Shown piece after piece: positions 13,736 through 17,941 of a DNA stretch of 17,941 nt. The first letter of the stretch is position 1. Every line of letters begins with the position of its first letter. A program made the position numbers and the translations under genes. A model generated the notes under the pieces. It searched no databases. It had not been told where the DNA came from and saw nothing but the letters and a program-made list of their open reading frames with translations. This DNA is from Pelomonas sp036404855 (GTDB taxonomy: Bacteria > Pseudomonadota > Gammaproteobacteria > Burkholderiales > Burkholderiaceae_C), in the NCBI RefSeq assembly GCF_036404855.1, contig NZ_DASWYS010000011.1, forward strand, positions 1 through 17,941, read 5' to 3'.

Positions 13736-15281
13736 GCCGGGCGGCTCCTACAGCGAGCGGGTCGTCGTGCTGGCGCCGACGTCACGCGACGGCCAGGTCA
13801 CGCATAAGCTGCTGCGCGAGGCAGGTGTCGAGGCTGTCATAGCCGAGGGCTGGCGCCATGCCGAAGAGCTGATGCGCGACGGCGCCGGGGCCTTGATGAT
13901 CACCGACCTCGCCTTCACCGACCCGGGATTCGCGGTGCTGCTCAACGTGCTGGAGAGGCAGTCGCCGTGGTCCAACCTGCCGGTGCTGGCGCTGTGCCGC
14001 GCGGGCACGCAGGCACCCGCGCTGCGCGAGGCCCGGCTGCGCAACCTCACCACGCTGGACCGCCCGACGTCGACACGCGTGATGATCAGCGCGGTGCGCA
14101 CGGCGCTGCGCGGGCGACGCTGGCAATACCAGATCCGCGACCAGATCGACTCCCTGCTGCGTGCTGACATCTCGTTGCGCCAGGCCGACCAGCGCAAGGA
14201 CGAGTTCCTCGCCACGCTGGCGCACGAACTGCGCAACCCGCTCGCGCCCATCCGCACGGGGCTGCAGCTGTTGTCGCGCCCGGGGCAGGACGAGGCCCAG
14301 CTCAAAGGCGTCACCGAAATGATGGGTCGGCAGATGAGCCAGTTGCTGCGCCTCATCGACGATCTGCTGGAGGTGTCTCGCATCACCACCGGCAAGCTGG
14401 TGCTGCAGCGCGAGACGCTGGACATGCGGCGTGTCGTTGAGATGGCGCTGGAGGCCTGCCAGCCGCTGATCGAGCGTGGCAGCCACCATCTGACGGTGAC
14501 GCTGCCTGACGAGGCGCTCTGCGTGGACGGCGACCTCACGCGGCTGGCGCAGTCGCTGAGCAATCTGCTGAACAACGCCGCGAAGTACACGCCCGACGGG
14601 GGGCGGATCGCCGTCACGCTGGCCCGCGCGGGCCAGCAGGCCGTGCTGACTGTGCGCGACAGCGGCGTGGGCCTGCCGCAGGAGATGATCGCGCGCGTCT
14701 TCGACATGTTTGCGCAGGTGAACCAGTCACTGGAGCGCGCCCAGGGCGGATTGGGCATCGGCCTGGCCCTGGTCAGGAGCCTGGTGACGATGCATGGCGG
14801 ACGGGTCAGTGCCGAGAGCGCGGGGCCCGGCCTGGGCAGCAGCTTCACGATGGAGCTACCGCTGGCGGCGCGGGACTCCGAGCCGGCGCCGCTGCAGGAC
14901 GAGGCCGCGCCAGCTGCGGCGCCGGCCGTGCGGATCCTTGTCGTCGATGACAACGACGACGCCGCCAGCTCGCTGGCCATGTTGCTGGCGCTGTCGGGTC
15001 ACGAAGTCGAAGTCGAGAACAGCGGCCAGGCAGGCCTGCACCGTGCCGCGACTTTCCTGCCCCAGGCCGTGTTCTGCGACGTCGGCATGCCGGGCATGGA
15101 CGGGCACGAGTTCGCCGCCCGGTTGCGGCAGGACCCGCGCTTCGCCTCGACGCTGCTGGTGGCGCTGACGGGTTGGGGTTCGGAGGAGGACAAGAAGCGG
15201 TCGCGCGCCGCCGGCTTCGACGAGCACCTGACCAAGCCGGCCAGCGTGGCCGCCGTGGCGGCACTGCTGGCGCGCCTGTAG
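13719..15281 (+). CDS. Hybrid sensor histidine kinase with N-terminal pseudo-receiver
   Basis: 520 residues from ATG 13719, inside the end of the KaiC-like gene. Order: a receiver-like domain (about 13-125), a short helical linker, HisKA with H169 in LAHELRNPLAPI, HATPase with N286 in LLNNAAKYT, DSGVGLP and GGLGIGLAL, an Ala/Pro linker, and a C-terminal receiver (about 405-520) with D410-D411, phospho-acceptor D454 in CDVGMPGMDG, T in LTGWG and K506 in LTKP. The first domain keeps D63 (ITDLAF) but lacks the acidic pair after strand 1, and its Lys is Arg (LDRPTS), so it is probably not phosphorylated. No membrane helices are seen, so the protein is cytoplasmic. Phosphate should pass H169 to D454 and perhaps onward. 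The gene overlap indicates joint work with the KaiC-like ATPase. Confidence 0.9.
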   Translation: MLKLDEPGGSYSERVVVLAPTSRDGQVTHKLLREAGVEAVIAEGWRHAEELMRDGAGALMITDLAFTDPGFAVLLNVLERQSPWSNLPVLALCRAGTQAPALREARLRNLTTLDRPTSTRVMISAVRTALRGRRWQYQIRDQIDSLLRADISLRQADQRKDEFLATLAHELRNPLAPIRTGLQLLSRPGQDEAQLKGVTEMMGRQMSQLLRLIDDLLEVSRITTGKLVLQRETLDMRRVVEMALEACQPLIERGSHHLTVTLPDEALCVDGDLTRLAQSLSNLLNNAAKYTPDGGRIAVTLARAGQQAVLTVRDSGVGLPQEMIARVFDMFAQVNQSLERAQGGLGIGLALVRSLVTMHGGRVSAESAGPGLGSSFTMELPLAARDSEPAPLQDEAAPAAAPAVRILVVDDNDDAASSLAMLLALSGHEVEVENSGQAGLHRAATFLPQAVFCDVGMPGMDGHEFAARLRQDPRFASTLLVALTGWGSEEDKKRSRAAGFDEHLTKPASVAAVAALLARL

Positions 15282-15283
15282 CT

Positions 15284-15307
15284 CCCGGTTGGGATCTGAC
15301 CAACGGG
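15284..15307 (+). terminator. Hairpin directly after the hybrid kinase gene
   Basis: CCC-(G)-GTTGG pairs with CCAAC-GGG around a 7-nt loop, 2 nt after the stop codon. No T-tract follows. A 7-bp repeat GGATCTG (15292-15298) / CAGATCC (15348-15354) could form a competing structure across the gap to the peptidase gene. Confidence 0.35.
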
Positions 15308-15359
15308 CCGCCGGTGGAAACCGCGCAGAATGCCTCTGTCCCGAGAACAGATCCACGGT

Positions 15360-15363
15360 GGAG
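15360..15363 (+). promoter_or_regulatory. Ribosome binding site of the M16 peptidase gene
   Basis: GGAG is 9 nt before ATG 15373 and 15 nt before the second in-frame ATG (15379), favouring the first. Confidence 0.5.
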
Positions 15364-15372
15364 ACAGACTGA

Positions 15373-17941
15373 ATGAGGATGACCCTGAACGGATGGCGGC
15401 CGGTTGGCCCTCTGGTGGCGGCCTTGCTGTGCCTGACGCTGGGCGCGGCGCAGGCGCAGCTGGCGCCCAAACCGGCAAGCCGGCCCGCGGCGAAGCCCGC
15501 GATCGCCACGCCAGCCGCATCGACCGCACCGGCGGCGCCGGCCGTGACGCTCCCGGCGCTGGTGCGCGAGCTGGGCGGCATCGAGGAGTACCGCCTACCC
15601 AACGGCCTGCAGATCCTGCTCTTCCCGGATACGACGCAGACCACGACCACCGTCAACATCACCTACCGCGTCGGCAGCCGCCACGAGGCACCGGGTGAGT
15701 ACGGCATGGCGCACCTGCTGGAGCACATGCTGTTCAAGGGCACGCAGCGCCAGAAGGACATCCCGGGCGCCATGGCCCAGCGCGGCGTGCGCTTCAACGG
15801 CACGACAACGGTGGATCGCACTAACTACTTTGCAAGCTTCAACGCGAACACGGACACGCTGGCCTTCCTGCTTGACCTGGAGGCCGATCGCATGCTGGAA
15901 AGCCGCGTCGCCAAGGCAGACCTCGACACCGAGATGACGGTGGTGCGCAACGAGTTCGAGCGCGGCGAGAACCAGCCCTTCGCCGTGCTCAGCCAGCGCG
16001 TCAACGCGGCGGCCTTCGCCTGGCATCCCTACGGCCACGCGACCATCGGCCCCAGGAGCGACATCGAGAATGTGCCCATCGAGAAGCTGCAGGCCTTCTA
16101 CAGGCGCTACTACCGGCCCGACAACGCGACGCTGCTGATTGCTGGCGCCTTCGACAAGGCCGCCACGCTGGCGCTGATCGGTCGGCACTTCGGTGCCCTA
16201 GCCAGCCCCGCCGCGCCGCTGCCTCAGCCCTACACGGTCGAGCCGGCCCAGGACGGCGAGCGTACGGTCGTCGTGCGCCGGGTCGGCGGCCAGCCCATCC
16301 TGCTGGCCAACTACCACGTGCCGGCCATCACCCACCCTGACACGCCGGCCCTCATCGTCTACGGCCTGCTGATGAGCTTGCAGCCCAGCGGCCAGCTCTA
16401 CAAGCAGCTGGTCGAGCCCAAGCTCGCCATGGCGGCCGGCATCGGCGGCGTGGGCGGCGCAGATCCCAACCTGAGCAGCGCCTATGCGGTACTGCCACCG
16501 GATGCCGACGTGGCCAAGGTCGAGACCTTGCTGCTGGATCTGGCCGAGGGCCGCACGGCCCAGCCTTTCGACGAGAGCGAGCTGGCGCGCGTGCGCGACA
16601 TCGCCGTCAACAGCTACCGCCAGCAGATGAAGAGCCCCGAGGCGCTGATCCAGCAGATTTCCGGCCTCATCGCGGCGGGCGACTGGCGACTTCTGTTCCA
16701 GCTGATGGAGGACATCCCCAAGGTCACGCTGGCCGACGTGCAGCGCGTGCGCGCCGCCTATTTCCGGCCAGCCAACCGTACGCTGGGACGCTACCTGCCG
16801 GCCAGTGGCGTGGAGCGCGTGGAGATCCCGGCCGCACCGCCGTTGGCGCAACGCCTGGCGGAACTCAAGGCGCCGCCCAAGGTGGAGGAGGGCGAGCAGC
16901 TCGACCCCGTTCCCGCCGTGCTCGAGACGCGCACGGGCCGCGCCGTGCTGCCCAGCGGCATCTCGCTGCACACGCTGAGGAAGCAGACGCGCGGCAATAC
17001 GGTCGTGCTGCTGATGCAGCTGCGCTGGGGCGAGCGCGACGCCACGTTTGCGCGCAACGGCACCGGACTCATCGGCCGGTTGATGGACGAGGGCAGCGCC
17101 GGCTACACCCGGCAGCAACTCCAGGACGCGCTCATCAAGCTGCGCGCCAGCTTCAACGTCACGAGCTACGACCAGGGTGCGACCGTCTTCGTCAGTGCCG
17201 AGCGCGACACGCTGCTGCCGGCCCTGCGCGTGGCGGCCGACGCGCTGCGCCGGCCGCAGCTGCCCCAGGGCGCCTTCGATCGCGAGCTCAAGGCGGCCAT
17301 CGCCGGCATCGAGGCCTCGCGCCAGGAGCCTGGCGTGCTACGCCAGGAGGCCGCCCGTGCCCACTACAACCAGGCGCGCGGCGTGAGCCTGGGCCACCCG
17401 GACTATGTGATGGGCGTGGATGAGCGAATCGCCAACCTGAAGGCGACGACGCTGGACGACGTGAAGCGCTTCTACGCCGACTACTGGAGCGCGAACGAAA
17501 CTCAGGTCAGCGTCGTCGGTGCGTTGCCCGAGGGGCTGGATGCCGAGGTGGAGCGGCTTTTCGGTGACTGGAAGAAGCCGGCGGCCCCGAAGTTCGTGCG
17601 CCACATCCCGCAGCTCGTCGCCGTGCCGCCGGCGCGCTTCGACGCCATCGCCCGCGACAAGGCCAACGCCATCGTGCGCCTGCACCAGGCGCTGCCGCTG
17701 AACGCGGAAGACCCCGACTACCCGGCCCTGGAGCTGGCCGTGCACATCTTCGGCGGCGGAGGGCTGGAGAGCCGCCTGTCCGAACGTGTGCGCCAGAAGG
17801 AAGGGCTGACCTACGGCATTGGTGCCGCGCTCAGCGCGGGCTTCTGGGGTAACGCCGGCAGCTTTGCCATCCAGGCCAGCTATGCACCCGACAAGCGCGA
17901 CCGCGTCATCGCGGTCGTGCAGGAGGAGGTGGCGCGCATGG
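15373..17941 (+). CDS. M16 (pitrilysin-type) zinc metallopeptidase, two-domain, 3' end outside window
   Basis: 856 residues are visible and the frame is still open at the window end. The start MRMTLNGWRP and hydrophobic run GPLVAALLCLTLGAAQAQ form a Sec signal peptide, cleaved probably after A28, so the enzyme is periplasmic or outer-membrane associated. After an Ala/Pro linker (about 29-60) the first M16 domain carries the inverted zinc motif H114-L-L-E117-H118 and the third ligand E194 (VRNEFE), 76 residues on. The second domain (about from 530) lacks HxxEH but holds SERVRQKEGLTYGIG, the R/Y block that helps bind substrate in M16 enzymes. Family members degrade short peptides in a closed clam-shell chamber. 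Usual length is about 900-950, so only the end is missing. The gene lies 91 nt after the hybrid kinase; functional linkage is unclear. Confidence 0.92.
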   Translation, partial: MRMTLNGWRPVGPLVAALLCLTLGAAQAQLAPKPASRPAAKPAIATPAASTAPAAPAVTLPALVRELGGIEEYRLPNGLQILLFPDTTQTTTTVNITYRVGSRHEAPGEYGMAHLLEHMLFKGTQRQKDIPGAMAQRGVRFNGTTTVDRTNYFASFNANTDTLAFLLDLEADRMLESRVAKADLDTEMTVVRNEFERGENQPFAVLSQRVNAAAFAWHPYGHATIGPRSDIENVPIEKLQAFYRRYYRPDNATLLIAGAFDKAATLALIGRHFGALASPAAPLPQPYTVEPAQDGERTVVVRRVGGQPILLANYHVPAITHPDTPALIVYGLLMSLQPSGQLYKQLVEPKLAMAAGIGGVGGADPNLSSAYAVLPPDADVAKVETLLLDLAEGRTAQPFDESELARVRDIAVNSYRQQMKSPEALIQQISGLIAAGDWRLLFQLMEDIPKVTLADVQRVRAAYFRPANRTLGRYLPASGVERVEIPAAPPLAQRLAELKAPPKVEEGEQLDPVPAVLETRTGRAVLPSGISLHTLRKQTRGNTVVLLMQLRWGERDATFARNGTGLIGRLMDEGSAGYTRQQLQDALIKLRASFNVTSYDQGATVFVSAERDTLLPALRVAADALRRPQLPQGAFDRELKAAIAGIEASRQEPGVLRQEAARAHYNQARGVSLGHPDYVMGVDERIANLKATTLDDVKRFYADYWSANETQVSVVGALPEGLDAEVERLFGDWKKPAAPKFVRHIPQLVAVPPARFDAIARDKANAIVRLHQALPLNAEDPDYPALELAVHIFGGGGLESRLSERVRQKEGLTYGIGAALSAGFWGNAGSFAIQASYAPDKRDRVIAVVQEEVARM

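Noticed and set aside
1..17941. CRISPR arrays, tRNA or rRNA genes, insertion sequences, prophage integrase or attachment sites
   Set aside because: No regularly spaced repeats, cloverleaf-like segments, rRNA-like stretches, transposase or integrase motifs were seen on reading.

Overview
The window is about 70% G+C in its coding parts, densely packed, and rich in ATGA/GTGA gene overlaps. Together with the gene types (RmuC, CHASE2-PAS-GGDEF-EAL, KaiC-like ATPase plus hybrid kinase, M16 peptidase) this suggests a betaproteobacterial chromosome of the Burkholderiales (Rubrivivax/Leptothrix/Roseateles-like). That assignment is an inference from style, not a database result. No tRNA, rRNA, CRISPR array, insertion sequence or replication origin was recognised.

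Left part (1-4953, plus strand): five genes run head to tail, and each start codon overlaps the previous stop by exactly 4 nt. They are the end of a sodium:proton antiporter, a D-2-hydroxyacid (glycerate/glyoxylate-type) dehydrogenase, an exported protein of unknown function, the DNA recombination protein RmuC, and an MFS transporter. A 10-bp hairpin about 50 nt after the last stop may close the unit.

Middle (5199-8812, plus): a 987-residue membrane c-di-GMP protein has CHASE2, three membrane helices, PAS, a degenerate GGDEF (GPDQF) and an intact EAL domain, so it is probably a phosphodiesterase. After a 0.28-kb gap comes a small VOC/glyoxalase-fold gene with clearly lower G+C and a near-perfect Shine-Dalgarno. 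It converges, across a 164-nt hairpin-rich gap, on a minus-strand cluster.

Minus-strand cluster (11918 down to 8977): a 791-residue cysteine-rich protein carries an internal N-terminal duplication (period about 135 residues) and a beta-rich tail with Ig-like features. It is followed with a 4-nt overlap by a DUF1360-like membrane protein carrying a CPYC motif, and 3 nt later by an 81-residue protein starting MGCCGQ. This is the least explained part of the window and the best candidate for an undescribed system.

Right part (12233 to the end, plus): divergent from that cluster, a KaiC-like double ATPase overlaps a hybrid histidine kinase (pseudo-receiver, HisKA, HATPase, receiver). No kaiB is visible. 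They form a signalling pair that shares a 314-nt control region with the cysteine-rich cluster. A two-domain M16 (pitrilysin-type) zinc metallopeptidase with a signal peptide starts at 15373 and runs off the window.
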